Shown here one piece after another: positions 27,401 to 39,795 of a DNA stretch of 64,000 nt. Under the pieces are notes generated by a model, which was not told the origin of the DNA, made no database searches, and saw nothing but the letters and a program-made list of their open reading frames with translations. Numbering within the stretch: position 1 is the stretch's first letter; every line of letters starts with the position of its first letter. The DNA lies in assembly GCF_037975245.1 (NCBI RefSeq), contig NC_092574.1, positions 21,975,713 to 22,039,712 on the forward strand. The letters run 5' to 3'. The DNA comes from Apostichopus japonicus. Lineage: Eukaryota; Echinodermata; Holothuroidea; Aspidochirotida; Stichopodidae. Both the position numbers and the translations under genes were made by a program.

Positions 27401-29324
27401 CGAGGCTGAGGGATTGACGGAAATCAATAATCTTTTGAGGAGTTTGGGAGGATTCCAGTCGCTCAGGTGTCAGGAGTGCAGGGTGCATGTCACCTTGCAT
27501 CAGAATCTAATGTCTCACCATGCATGGAACTAATTCATTTAAGTAATTCTTTTTCTTCATCTTTTTGCATGTGGTAGAATTCCTCTGGCAACCCATTCAC
27601 TTATCTATATTCTGGCTTAGGGAGGATGATTTTTTTTTTCTCGTCAAGTTTCCAAAATACCTCATTTAAATTGAGAATGCTGTAAGCTTTTTCTTCTTCT
27701 TTACACCTGAGAATTAAGAGTTCGCTTTGTCAGTCTGATGGTATGGTATTATGACAGTGTCTCTCGGGGTGCACAGAGTTTTAGTGCGCAGATAAATCGT
27801 AAAGTGGCGCGTTGAGTCTCTGTCGAGCAGGCATGAGTAATAGCCGGTCCACTGTTACAGCTTTATCACTTAGTGGGATGCTTATTGGACTTAGTAACTC
27901 TTTGAGGATGACTAGTACTGAGATGATTCTGGTGATACAAGCTGTTCTAAGAATCAACTACTATGCAATTTAAAGGTAGGAGGCAAAGACAGTCATGGTA
28001 GGCATGCAGGGATGTTAATTAGAAGTGGAAATGTTATAGTTAATGTGTAAAAGCTATTTCAATGACTCTTCATTTAAGTGCTCAATTTAACCATACCCTA
28101 TTTTATGCTAGAAATGATATTTCTTTCTTCAGAAATAATAGTTTCTCCCCCCCCCCCCCCCGTTATCCTGTCTTCTATTTGCTATTTCATCGATTTCTAT
28201 TTAACACTGTACACAGAAGTGTGTGAAATTAGACTCAGTTTGCCACTATCACATACAGTACTGCAGATAGCTGAAGTTTGGTAAATGTCCAAGAGATGAG
28301 CATATTTTCATGACAGTTTTGATGAAATCGATCTCAGTATACTGTATATATGTAACCAGTGTTAAAGTCTTGATGATCAACGTAATTTATAAAGGACATT
28401 TTCATCAAAGAACATGTATTTGAAGTACCAACAGATGTATGTATACAATACATGAATGAGCTATGGGATGTCCTTGGATTCATGTTGTAGCATCTTGCAT
28501 ATATGAAGGAACATCAATCACTGTGTTTGTACATGTGTCCCTTTGCAAAATATGTCTGGGAATAAATTTCACTGGGTATGGCATCGTAAACTGCCAAAAA
28601 CTTTCAAATGGCTACAGTATGCAAGTGTAAACATGTATAGCAGGGACCATGTAGTATTTTCAAAGAGACTTCATTCATACCTTTCAAAATTCCTACACAA
28701 AATGGTTGATGTCTAAATTATTTCCAGGATATTGCTTGAACTTAAATTGTGAGGGTTAATTATCACTATGTATATATTCAGTCCATGAGTATAATTATAG
28801 AGTAAAATAAGTAATTAAGTCCAGTATGTTGTTTGGAAATAGCACATGATGTACTGTATAATTGAAATGTTGATAATACTGTATTATGTTTGCAGACAGT
28901 TTGCCATCAATAGAAGATGGTTCTTCACTACTTAATATCCCAGTATACTAAATGTACGTGTGTATATATACATACACACATACAAGTAATCATCTTGAAT
29001 TTCAAATCCTTTTCCCATCCAATAATGAGGTTTCTCCTCTGTAGACCTTAGTTGTTGCTATCAAATCGCTTAAGATCCTCTTCCCTTGGGATTCCGATCT
29101 GAATAACTGAAGCAAGACTTAATTTTGCTTGGCCAATTATCAGAAGTAGTTTTTACTGTTTTCTTTAGTACATTTCTAGTTGCATATTTAATCTTGTGTT
29201 CGTTGAATGAAACCAAACGGAACCAATTAGTCCTACTACCGTTTCTTGTACCTTGGAAGTAAATGTAATTTATGAATATCATTTTGCAACAAAGCATACA
29301 GCAAAATGAAAGAATCGAGAGAGG
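18473..29324 (+). other. Intron-like DNA, no gene seen
   Basis: AT-rich with scattered simple sequence: purine-rich tracts near 20440-20540, 24455-24510 and 25595-25640, a poly-G run near 24823, a poly-C run at 28147-28161, and a (TA)n/(CATA)n patch near 27335-27360. A segment at about 24678-24895, with GC-rich ends and a G/C-run interior, may be a decayed DNA transposon, but I found no target duplication. The longest frame, 23136-23522 (128 codons), has a hydrophobic start but AT-driven composition and no motif, and I do not call it a gene. Confidence 0.45.
28147..28161 (+). repeat. Poly-C run of 15
   Basis: Fifteen consecutive C. Runs of 8-15 G or C recur across the window (5.5, 13.3, 19.8, 24.8, 27.0, 35.6, 47.6, 51.0, 52.5 kb). 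Confidence 0.9.
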
Positions 29325-29697
29325 CAGTGGCGGAGCGTCCATAGAGTCAGGGGGGGCGGATGCCCCCCCCTGATGGACTCAAATGGACTGCTGGCGCCCT
29401 TTTCAGCTTTTTACCACTTTTTACTTATTCGCGATTATTGACTTTTTTATTGCACTCTCATCTACTTATTGACATTTGTCACAATTTGTTGGCGATGACA
29501 CCTACTTATTCTTTGTTTATCTGCAAATTAGTAAGGCCTGGAAAGGGTAATTTCCGGCGATCTAGGGAGTACTTTTACTCAAAAAATTTCTGTACGCTCC
29601 GCACCAACCTGTGGTGGCGCTCCGCTTAGATAGTGTCGAAAGCGCCCCTACAGACCATTCTCGACCCCCCTGACCAATACCCCTAGCTCCACCACTG
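29325..29697 (-). mobile_element. Nonautonomous hAT-type transposon, 373 bp (copy A)
   Basis: Terminal inverted repeats of about 12 bp begin CAGTGGCGGAGC on the left, and the right end is its near complement (CTCCACCACTG). Perfect 8-bp duplications GAGAGAGG lie at 29317-29324 and 29698-29705. No transposase is encoded. It is the same family as the element at 31558-31926 but in the opposite orientation: the strand given here is relative to that copy, called plus. The reading frames in this segment on both strands are internal to the transposon. Confidence 0.92.
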
Positions 29698-29964
29698 GAG
29701 AGAGGGAGAGAAAAAAAAAGGAACACGAAAGATCCTATAGTGTCATAATAATAAAGTATCATATCCATCAAAGTGAATATTTGTAATTTATTCCTTCCTC
29801 GCTTACCTGCCTATACATTCTACATATATGCACTCAAATCTACCTAGCCTGCAAATTTGATAACATTTTAGCACTGTACAGTACCCGGACTTCAGGGTCA
29901 ATGTCCACTTCCACCAATCCCTAGCAAATCTACCATTCTCAACACACAAACTGTATTTTTCAGT

Positions 29965-30545
29965 GTTTGTACTATAATATTTTCTAATATAAGAGACAGG
30001 GTTTCAACAGTGACTTTTGAAAAAAAATCTTGTAATTCTGACAAAGAGATCAACCTACTTTTAGACCCACACGATCTTAACATCAGATATATGTATGCAC
30101 TGTATACATATATCTGATTGGTTAAGATCTTGAATACATAAAGACTCAAAGAATGTCTACTAATATTTGTAATATCTGCTATAAGAGATAGGGTTCATAC
30201 TTTCATTGACTTTTGAAAAAATCATGTTATTCTGACAGAGAGATCAACCTAATTTAAGAACCACACTAGTTTAACATCAGATGTATGCATGCTCTGTATA
30301 CATAGATCTGATTGGTTGAGATCTTGAAAACATAAAGGACTCAAGGAATGTCTACTACAGTATTTGTAATATCTGCTATGAGAGATAGGGTTCATACTTA
30401 CAGTGACTTTTGCAAAAATCATGTTATTCTGACAGAGAAATCACCCTAACATAACACCCACACTACATTAACATCAGATATATACATGCACTGTATACAT
30501 AAATCTGAATGGTTGAGATCTTGAATATATTAAGGACTCAAGGCA
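29965..30545 (+). repeat. Three-copy tandem repeat, ~194-bp unit
   Basis: Three diverged copies share the landmark GAGAYAGGGTT at 29993, 30185 and 30382 (spacing 192 and 197 bp). Each unit carries an imperfect palindrome around the word CTGTATAC, with ATCAGAT on one side and ATCTGA on the other, so each copy could fold into a hairpin. No coding potential is seen; the minus-strand frame at 29898-30149 is accidental. The array lies between the two inverted hAT copies. Confidence 0.85.
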
Positions 30546-31549
30546 AACTAATTGTTAATTGCCATCAAGTGTCAATTAGGTAAGTTTACCAACAACTGAC
30601 TGTACCTTTTTGGAACAAGACAAAATGCTCATAGCGTTCTTCCGTTTTGTTTCATTCGTTTGAATTTATTTAATACAAGAATTGTACAAAATTGTTTGCA
30701 TTTCTTCTGGCATATATGTTAAAAATAGATTATGTGACACTATAAAGAAACATTGGGTTTGATCAAAGCTTGTAGTTAGAATGTGTGGTGTGCATCATTT
30801 GTGTGGAAGATTTGTATAGAGGAAATTAATAACAACAATGTGGGAGTGTTATGCTAATATACGTATACATATATACCTGCAGTCAGTTACTGATACACTG
30901 TTGCCAGCAGTATAACCAGTTAACACCATATTGAGTAATTCTATTTAACTTGAATTATTCTTGGTCAACTGAGCTCACCTATTTACTTAACTCCATTCGT
31001 ACCTATTCTCCTATCTACAAATGCATTTTTTTCGCTCTCTTTTGAGTAAATTGATGACCCAATGCTACTGTACATATACAGTACTTTCCTATCTTGTTTA
31101 CATGTTTACAAACTCTGATATTGGTAGCTTACAACAAGTAGTCGCATTTTTTGCATTGCGCCACCTAGTCCGATGACCTCTACAGGTCATAGCCTTCCAA
31201 TGTCAAGATCTACCCATTACATATGCATTGTCGAACTTTAAGGCATTGAAGACCAAACCGCATGCCGCCATCTGGAAAGTTAACTTTCCGTTACTGGCAA
31301 GTTAAATTTTTTTCTTGTTGCTACAAAATGCAGACAGTAATGAAACATGATACCTTGTTATCTTTTATCTGGACCTGAGATGTCCATCACTGCTATGTAC
31401 ACTGTGCTGTGGGTATAAACCGAAGCTGCATGTATTGACTGTACACTAGTGTCTAATTATCGACTTCTGTTACACCTCATTCGAAACTAGGTCAGATTAC
31501 TGGCATGAGCCGTTTCTTTGTGCGCGGATTCTTCAATGCCTTTAAATAC
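30546..31549 (+). other. Intron-like DNA; moderate CpG patch
   Basis: No exon is supported. CpG is somewhat more frequent at 31140-31550. A 16-bp perfect palindrome centred on GTTAAC lies near 31274-31289. Confidence 0.45.
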
Positions 31550-31557
31550 CCTAAACT

Positions 31558-31926
31558 CAGTGGCGGAGCTAGAGGTATTGGTCAAGGGGGGCGAGAATGG
31601 TCTGTAGGGGCACTTCCGACACTATCTAAGCGGAGCGCCACCACGGGTTGGCGCCGAGCGTACCGGAATTTTTGAGTAAAGATAATCCCTAGATCGCCGG
31701 AAATACCCTTTCCGGGCTTTGCTAATTTGCAGATAAACGAAGAATAAATAGGTGTCATCGCCCAAAAAATGTGACAAATGTCAATATGTAGATGAGAGCG
31801 CAATAAAAAAGTCAATAATCGCGAATAAGTGAAAAGTGGTAAAAAGCTGAAAAGGGCGTCAACAGTCCATTTGAGTCCGTCAGGGGGGGCATCCGCCCCC
31901 CTGACTGTATGGATGCTCCGCCACTG
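31558..31926 (+). mobile_element. Nonautonomous hAT-type transposon, 369 bp (copy B)
   Basis: It starts CAGTGGCGGAGC and ends GCTCCGCCACTG, perfect 12-bp terminal inverted repeats. Perfect 8-bp target duplications CCTAAACT flank it at 31550-31557 and 31927-31934. It is an inverted copy of the element at 29325-29697, 2.2 kb away. The minus-strand frame at 31582-31815 runs inside the element and is not a gene. Like its relatives it lacks a transposase and must have been mobilised in trans. Confidence 0.93.
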
Positions 31927-31934
31927 CCTAAACT

Positions 31935-33810
31935 GCTACAAGTTTCGGGTTATCTGACTGCTGCAGTACTGTAGGTCAAGAACCAATTTCTCTTCCTTGT
32001 GATACCTTATATAAATCTATAACAGTTGCTCCATGTGCACATGTATGTATGTATGAAGTATATTATGTCTCACCTAAAATGTCACTGTAACAAAGAGTAA
32101 GGTAAAATTCAACCTAGGGAACCAAAGTATACCTTAAACTATGGATCTCTTCTACATTCATGTTGTCGTTGAGGGCGAGAAGCATCTCAAATGGATTTTC
32201 TTCTCCATACAGTCCATACATAGATAATGTTGTATACCTTTAAGCGCTGCTTTGCTCAGTAAATTCCCACTCACTTGCAACTCTTCTTCAGTTTTAATGT
32301 TAGACTAATCATAAATTCTCCTTAATACGTCTCAACTTTCAGATCATTCAGCTGGAAATAATAACGAAATGAAATGTCATAATTTGTAAGAACCTTAACA
32401 GAAGCATTTGTAAACGAAACTTTGGTAAATTAATGACAGCTGATCTTGTTCTTTCTAATTTTCTGTGAACTGCAAATGTTATTAGTGTTAAAACAGGTAA
32501 AACATGAATCCTAATCATCTTCAGACTAGTGATATTGTCACCCACTATTGTGTCACAAAGACTGGCTCAGTCAGTCTGGTCACTGACCGTGGTAATCTTT
32601 GGATTATTCCATTCTGTCTCATTCTGTCTCTCTTCTTTCTTTATGTCTTATCTTTTTGTTTTTACACAGTTATATTTCCCTTGCTGGTGCCCATAGGCCA
32701 TTACCGATAGGACTTGCCACATTTAAAGTAGCTTTCACTTACTTCAACGCCTCCATCAGATATGTGTCAAAAATGTGACGTTTTCTAACGTAAATGTAGC
32801 TTTTCTGATGTATACATAGTGTCTTGCGTAGTTGTCATCTCGTTGCTTGTTGATTCGTGTGTTTGATGCTATGGCAAGCAAAGGTGTACGTGTGTGCAGT
32901 AACTATCAATTATGGGACGAGTGTTGATGTGAATGTGATTGTCAGGATGTTATTTCTGTCTTGTAAACTTAAAGACCTAGGGCCCCGCCACCAGTCTCTA
33001 AAATTTTCTTGAATCTAGTAACACGTTGAAAGAAGAATGTATTTACTGGGTTGATATACTTAATTATAGACTGTTCATATTGTTACTCTTAATTCTGTTC
33101 AAATAGGTAAGAAAATGAAAAAAAAAGGCAAATTCAAACTTTGACTGATGTTAGAAAACGAAAGAAAGGAACAAACAGTAACTAATGGGAACTGTTTCCT
33201 CAAAGCATATCAAATCCCACAAACATTGTGTCTTTTCTTCAGAGCTGTTTGTGTCTAAATCTTTTTCCATTTGAGATCTACTCACTCAGCTAATATTTCT
33301 GGATCATGTCAACCTATTCTGAATTTTTTTTACTTTCTTCAAAATTTTCTTCAATCAAGAAAGTTTTGTCCTTCATCAAGAATTTTTTTTTAATTGGACT
33401 TGAGAGGATAAGAATTCTTCCAGAAACGTGCAAACATTAAACACTTTTTCCACATATACTTTTGTCCTGTACTTCTCTCCAGCTAAATTCTTTCAGTCAT
33501 AAATATTTTGATTTTATCGTAGATGTGCGTTAATCCTTTAACCCCTCACACTGTAAACGGGTAGACAGTAGTAAGCATTTTTGGCCGAGGTTTAAGACTG
33601 TAAGGTTGTACAGTTAATTGGCTCCCATCTTACCTGTCTCCATCTCTACATACTGTATGCACTCTCATCTTACCTAAACTATTAGGTTATATCACATTTG
33701 GAATTATGAGTTAGTATATTAAATACTTTGACAAGTATTTACTGCTCTTCTCCTTTAAGCATGTTTCACGCACAATCAGTGTGCAGTTCTATAATTAGAG
33801 CTTTTACAGT
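31935..33810 (+). other. Intron-like DNA, no gene seen
   Basis: Moderate CpG is present at 32770-33000. No supported exon, RNA gene or element boundary was found. Confidence 0.45.
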
Positions 33811-33951
33811 TTAATTGTACAACTGTCTGGGAGCAACGACCAGGATGCCAAACCTGCACGCTATGGCTGAGATCAGCGGTTTGCTGTCGAATTGCTCGTT
33901 GACAGGAAGTAAAATGTTGTACGATATTCCAGGTGCCGAGAGATGTTTACG
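33811..33951 (-). other. Possible minus-strand exon or coding relic
   Basis: On the minus strand, a pyrimidine-rich stretch ending TGTCCTGCAG directly precedes a 46-codon open frame that ends at a TAA at 33811-33813. Its composition is balanced and protein-like, with a stretch reading ISYNILLPVNEQ and another reading ISAIACRFGILVVAPRQ. The plus strand is also open here from an ATG at 33845 to a TAG at 33982 (45 codons). The segment is CpG-rich compared with its surroundings. I see no good donor at the low-coordinate end and recognise no family. It may be an exon of an antisense gene, a fragment of a mobile-element protein, or a CpG-rich regulatory element that is open by chance. Confidence 0.25.
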
Positions 33952-34323
33952 CTGCAGGACAAATAAAGGTGGTGTTCAGTAGCATGATTTTAGTGGCATT
34001 TGTCTGAAACAGCTTGATGAGATGTGGCTTGCTTGAAAATCAGTTAGAATTCCCTTAAATTTGAGAAATTTCTATTCTTGAAATTGCTCTTTAGTCAAGG
34101 TATTTGTAGATCGTTAGGTGTTGGCTTCCAAGGTGTGTAGCTATTGCTGACAAGCAGAAGGAGTATATGTTGAAGTGATCAAAAACAGTACACCTTATCA
34201 TAACCAGGAATATGCATTGCACTGCACTAATATCCTTCTTAATCCAAAATTTTTTTCTCTAACTCTCTAATACTTGAAACCTAGAAATCAGAGAGACAGC
34301 TTTGGAATTTTTTTTATATTTTT

Positions 34324-34355
34324 AGTGAGAGCATGAAAGCTCTCACTTTTTTTTT
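34324..34355 (+). repeat. 9-bp hairpin followed by T run
   Basis: AGTGAGAGC and GCTCTCACT flank a six-base loop (34324-34347), and the T run continues to 34355. The arrangement resembles a pol III-type stop or a transposon end, but nothing upstream looks like a pol III gene. Confidence 0.55.
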
Positions 34356-36240
34356 GATATTAACTTGGCCAGTTAATGTTTCTTATGAAAATATAATTTC
34401 TTGATGTTATTACTTGTGTATTTTAAATGGTTTATCAATTATGCTCACAGAGAAATTAGATTAGTTAAAACTCATGAAATGAGAAGATAATAATACCCCT
34501 CTGATTAAAAGATATTTACCAGAGCTTCCATTTCCATCTCATGTGAGCATAGACAAGCATATGGAACTCCAGCTGAAAAAACCAATCATTGACATTATCA
34601 AATTATGCTATTGACAGATTTCTAGTCCAGACACTTAAGCCAATTTGACGTCCTCTTATTGGCTCTTGTAACTTTAGTCTATTGAATCAGCCATTTTGAA
34701 TAAATGGTGACAGCGGAACATCGTGACAAACTGTGCGTGACTGCGAATGTTAGCTAATAAACTATTATGTGATGTGAATGAATCCGCAGACTTTAAAAAA
34801 CACTTCAGTTACTTCCAAGGTATCGAAGAAGAGGTTTTTTGGAAGCCCTGTGGGGAAGGCCATTCGAAAATAGCAAGATTATATTCTGTAAGAAGCTTTG
34901 AATTTTGAATGTCCAAATATGGAACATAAAATACTCCAGGGTGAGAAATTGGTGATGAGCAGATTAACAGAGCATGTGAGGCCCAAGCTTGATATGGAGG
35001 TTTGGAAGAATATCTTGGGTCGGATAATTCTTCTTCATAATGAAGAAAGTAAGGCGTAACATATTCTCTTGCCAGCCCCTCAGAGGATAGGATAAAACCA
35101 AAAAATAGGTTACACTTGATTCATTCATGTATAGGTTGTTCTAAGATGAGTTTAAGATATAGGTATATGTACTGTACTCTTGTATTATTTCTTTTAATAG
35201 AACTTTGCAATAGGAATGTATCTGGGACATGCTAAGCTGGGCGGAAGCAATTAGTTGTTTTTTTCATTGATCTATATTTATCTACAGTATCTCTGCCAAA
35301 AGATGTAGTGTTATTTCTGTACCATGTCTAGACAGTAACCATTTTAGTCCCCTCATCAAACTACAATTATATCCCAAGGTATCTATTTTATTGTTTCATA
35401 ACTAGTTCTTGTTAATATCATAATTTTTTTCTTGCTCATCTGTGACCAATCTGATTAGTAGAGTTAACTTTTAAACATGTTTTCTTTTTACAGAAACACA
35501 ATACAGAGTTAGTCAAATAAGTTAACTCAGAAAAAGAAAATAATTATAAACAGTTTCACACTACACATCAGCTATCAGGAGAAGAGACTAACTTTTGTTG
35601 TTGTTGCAGTGAGGGTATAGCAGAGAGGAATAAGGGGGGGGGGGGGGGAGATTACAGGTAAGCTGGATAAACAGTGTGAATTAAAAGAAAGTTTACATGC
35701 ATTGGGATAGTAATTTCAATGTAGACAATGAAATGTTCATTTTTTCTATACAGAAAGAATTGTGAGATTGGTCACAGATTTTGGGATAGTAATTTTAATG
35801 TAGGAAAATTTGTCTAAATTATGCAAAAAATTGTCAAGAGACAAAGGAGCTATCATCACATGAAGGAGCACAGTAATAGAAAAAGTTCCAGAAGATGAAT
35901 AATTTTGATGAAAATGAGGAGAGTCCAATTAACGATATGACTTAGTCAATGCTTGAGACAAGTGAAGAATTATAATGGAGGACTAGCAACTAGCAATAAA
36001 TATCACCAATATTGAAAACAGAATTCATTCATAAGAATGCCCTGGCTCGATCTGAAAATAAATGTTTCGTCACTGAAGTGTGGTAGATTTGAAAGGAACC
36101 GAAAGTGAGTGGTGACTCAGGAGTGGTACATAGAGGGCACTAGAATGTTTTTGACAGGCCATGTTGATGGCAAAGGGCATATTGATATACAGGTAAGCTA
36201 GCCAGTTGGGACAATTTACCGCTCTACACTGTCCTCCTCT
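34356..36240 (+). other. Intron-like DNA, no gene seen
   Basis: No exon is supported. It includes a G15 run at 35634-35648. Confidence 0.45.
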
Positions 36241-36630
36241 TGTCATGCTACAAAGCACTCATACTGACAGTGTGAACAGTTTGTAACCTTTATCTGATTT
36301 TAATGCTGATACCACTGTATACTGTCCTTACATATCATGCTTCAAAGCACTAGTACTGATGGTATGAACAGTTCCTATCCTTTATCTGATTCTAATGCTA
36401 ATATCACTGTATACTGTCCTATCATATCATGCTTCAGAGCACTGGTACTGACAGTATGAACAGTTCCTAACCTTAAACTGATTCTATTGCTAATATCACC
36501 CTATACTATCCTCTCTTATAATGCTTCACAGCACTCATACTGCTAGTATGAACAGTTCCTAACCTTTAACTGACATTCATGCTGTTCAACACATTCAGTA
36601 CAAGTGCTTTGAAGCATGACATGAAAGAAC
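36240..36630 (+). repeat. 92-bp minisatellite array, four copies
   Basis: The landmark (C/A)ATGCTNCA recurs at 36244, 36336, 36428 and 36520, exactly 92 bp apart each time. Each unit contains AAGCACT or a variant, GAACAGTT, TTATCTGATT or a variant, and ACTGTATACTGTCC or a variant. A short inverted piece (GTGCTTTGAAGCATGACAT at 36603) lies just beyond the array. The same unit occurs in reverse orientation at 42510-42860. Confidence 0.88.
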
Positions 36631-36639
36631 CTTCACAGA

Positions 36640-38050
36640 AAAAAATGTTCTCAACTGGGTGGGGACACATCCTTGCTGATAAATACCTAAAGTAGGAGTT
36701 TTTATGGGAGGCTCATCTACTCTCTGTATCATGGATTTCACCTATACCTACAGTAGCTTAACTGTCTTGTGTTTTGTGAATGCTGCCATCTTCATTGTCG
36801 CCCAAATCTTAATGGTGTCAATGGTTGCAGTACTTAAATTCTGTGTTTTTAAGGAGATGTGTGCATATATTAGTGCTACTATTCATGTTTATTTTTGTCA
36901 AAGACTTGAACATCGGATGGATATGATTAATATGATATCTATCAAATAATAATTAGTGATATGAAGAGTCTACACTCCTGTTAATAACTCAAGCTAATTA
37001 AAAGTGGTTAAGATCATTAGTCAACTGGCAGATATGTAATATGCAAAGCATTATCTAATAGCTGAATGTAATGATATGTTTCCTTTACAGGATGGATTAA
37101 AAGGAAAGTTAAAGAATTAATTTATATATTTTTGCTGTAAGGGAGAAAGTTAATTTATCAGCATCTTGGGGAGAATTTTCATACAATTTGAAATTCTTTG
37201 TTTGTAGTTAAAAAAAAATGTTTTCTATTCTTTCACAATATAACTACTATCCCCACCCCCCCCCCCTACCCACACAGCTCCTCTCGTGAGGTCAATCAGG
37301 GGTTAAACTCCTTTAGTATAGAAGTATTGTAGTTAATACATTTTACCAAAAGTAAACATGAAGCAAGCAGGTTTCATTTCACATATGCACGATTTTCAAG
37401 TTAAATGTTTTCTCTATATTGCACTTTGATTGGGTTCGGTTCCAGCTTTCACTATAGGGGTACTTTAAAATAAAACACAATACCAATATACATGACTGTA
37501 TTCATAAATATATGGATCCACTTTTAAAGTCACAGTCATGCTTTCTCATCAATCAACAATAAAATCAAAAGAAAATTTTGGTTGGAACATTGGCATTGCA
37601 ATAACCAAAATGGCTGTGAGAAGGTTTATAATCATGACTTTACTGTGTATCATAACATGAATTTCATTAACGTAAGTTTTGAAAGAAATAAAACATTTTG
37701 TTGCCATGGATGCTGAAAGTTTGACATGCCACCATGTATGAGTATAGACCAATTCTAGAACTTTTCATCCATTTTTGGTAAATATTGACTGTAACACACA
37801 GGGTGATGTAGGATAGCATAAGAACAGCCCTGCTATGATAGCCTACACTAAGTACCTCATATATATACCACAAAACTGATGGCCTTTGATATAGTGCCCT
37901 ACATCAGGATATGTACACAAATATGTTGGCATGTATAGGGAGGAGCCCTTTTAGTTTATTCTGTGCATTAAATCAACAGTGGCCAGATAACCTATAACAG
38001 AGAATCCAACTATAATTATCCGGTTATAATTCATACAGAATGACTGTTAG
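36640..38050 (+). other. Intron-like DNA, no gene seen
   Basis: No exon is supported. A C-rich run lies near 37250-37270. Confidence 0.45.
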
Positions 38051-38129
38051 AGTAGAGCACCCATCATACGGTAGCTGTGAAACAGAATATATCTCTAAGA
38101 TGAAACCAAAGACGGTAGCTCGCATAAAT

Positions 38130-38730
38130 ATTTGTACTCTACAGATTTAATATCGAGACGAGAAGGTGAATCCATAAACGACTTTCTGGTTTAAGATTTG
38201 GATCTGTCTTGTTCTTCGTTTGCCGTACTCAATCTCGGTTTGATAGTCGACTCCTCCTCGTCCGTCGATGACAAATTCTTTCTTGGTGATGCGATATTGA
38301 CCAGCAGTTAAAAAAGAAAAGCATCCCTATCTTTTCTCTTGTTCCCTTCCCTACTTCATGTCTTTTTGCATCAGCTCCTGAATGGAGAATTATGAAGCGT
38401 AAGGGAATCAATTTTTTGCAATTTATTCACATTAATGGAAGCAAGAAACCCAATGGACTGTTTTGATTGGTCTGTTTAGTGATTCTGAGTGATTGTACAG
38501 GGATGATGGAATGGTTAAGACCGGGTATGAGCCGTGGTGGCAAGGGAGTGAGCGTTCAAATTAGAAACTGGTGAAGGGTTTCCAGGGTCAAGTGCTGGTA
38601 GTCAAGCGTGTGTTCCTGCTATTAATGGGTATTCAGATTTATTTTGACTCTAGTCGAAGGATACGGAAGTTGTCACCAATTTCAAAATCTTTGACGTTCT
38701 TGTCATGCAGTACATACGTTAACGGGTACG
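38130..38730 (+). other. CpG-retaining patch; candidate alternative first exon
   Basis: CpG is clearly more frequent from about 38.05 to 39.0 kb than in the flanking DNA. A consensus donor, ACG|GTGAGT, sits at 38730/38731. A frame from 38571 is open across the donor, but it would leave phase 1 and shows no recognised domain, so any exon ending here is more likely leader than coding. The left edge is unknown. This patch could be an internal promoter of the gene whose coding exon is at 44.8 kb, or an enhancer-like CpG island with a chance donor. Confidence 0.25.
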
Positions 38731-39375
38731 GTGAGTTTAACTTAAAAGTGCTTATTTTTCCGGTTTGCCCTGAGGTTTTGTGGGAGGAATTGGAGCGTTA
38801 TCAATGGTGTGATTTGTAGGATTTCTTTAATAAATGCAAATCTTGTATGTTTAACTTTTGCTGCACATGGTTTAATTGTACAATGAAAGCATTGGTTGTT
38901 GCGGGTTGTAGAATTCAGTTTACAATACTCTTTTGCCCTCGTTATGGCGGAACAGTATAGGTTTCTTGCATAGTTAATCCTGTAATGCCGTAACTGATAT
39001 ACTATTGCATGTACAGCTAGAAAGTCAGGACTGTAACAGAGTGGGTGTGGGGAGGGGGGGGGAGAGGTGGTGGAGGGGTATTCCAGTCTTGTATCTTACA
39101 TCAACAACATTATTTTCACTGTAGAGCCTGCTTTTAAAGATTATGGGACTTAAGACCTGAAGCTTGAAACCAGGATTCTATTTATTTTGGACTAAGAGTA
39201 TACTCTTAATTGTAATCTCGAACAAGAGTTAAAACAAGTTAGGATCAGTGGCCATGCATATGGCTGCCATAATTTGCCACTTAGATCCCATAATGCCCAG
39301 TCAGTCCTACCACTCTCAGACACAATGTTCTTTGCAGAAAAAGAAGAAAAGTATTTATTCAACTTCATAACTAAC

Positions 39376-39795
39376 CCTGCCCCTCTCTCTCCCTCCCCTT
39401 ACAACCACTGCACTCTCTACAGTGTCTAGACAGACACCATGCCCCTTACAACCACTACACTCTCACCCTGCAGTGTCTAGACAGACACATACCCCCCTTA
39501 CTACCACTACACTTTCACTCTACAGTATCTAGACTGACACCCTTGCCCCCCCCCCCTCCTTATAACCACTGCACTCTTACTTTACAGTGTCTAGACAGAC
39601 ACCATGCCCCTTACAACCACTACACTCTCACTCTACAGTGCATGTCTAGACTTACACCTGCTATCCTTTCAACCATTGCACCCTCTCCCTCTGCAGTGTC
39701 TAGACAGACACTATGCCTCCCATCCCTACCCTTTTAACCACAACCCCTCCCTAGCCTTTCAACCACTACACTCTCACTCTACAGTGATCTCTAGA
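39376..39795 (+). repeat. Minisatellite, ~50-65-bp units, about seven copies
   Basis: Diverged units follow the pattern TTACAACCACTACACTCTCAC, then CTACAGTGTCTAGACAGACA, then a C-rich spacer. The GTCTAGAC-type core recurs from about 39424 to 39790. The two overlapping plus-strand frames here (39543-39737 and 39604-39807) are products of the repeat. Single related units appear to lie around 44.9, 45.2 and 47.0 kb. Confidence 0.82.

Noticed and set aside
29360-29771. Frames on both strands at 29.4-29.8 kb
   Set aside because: They lie wholly or largely within the nonautonomous hAT element, which has no coding capacity of its own.
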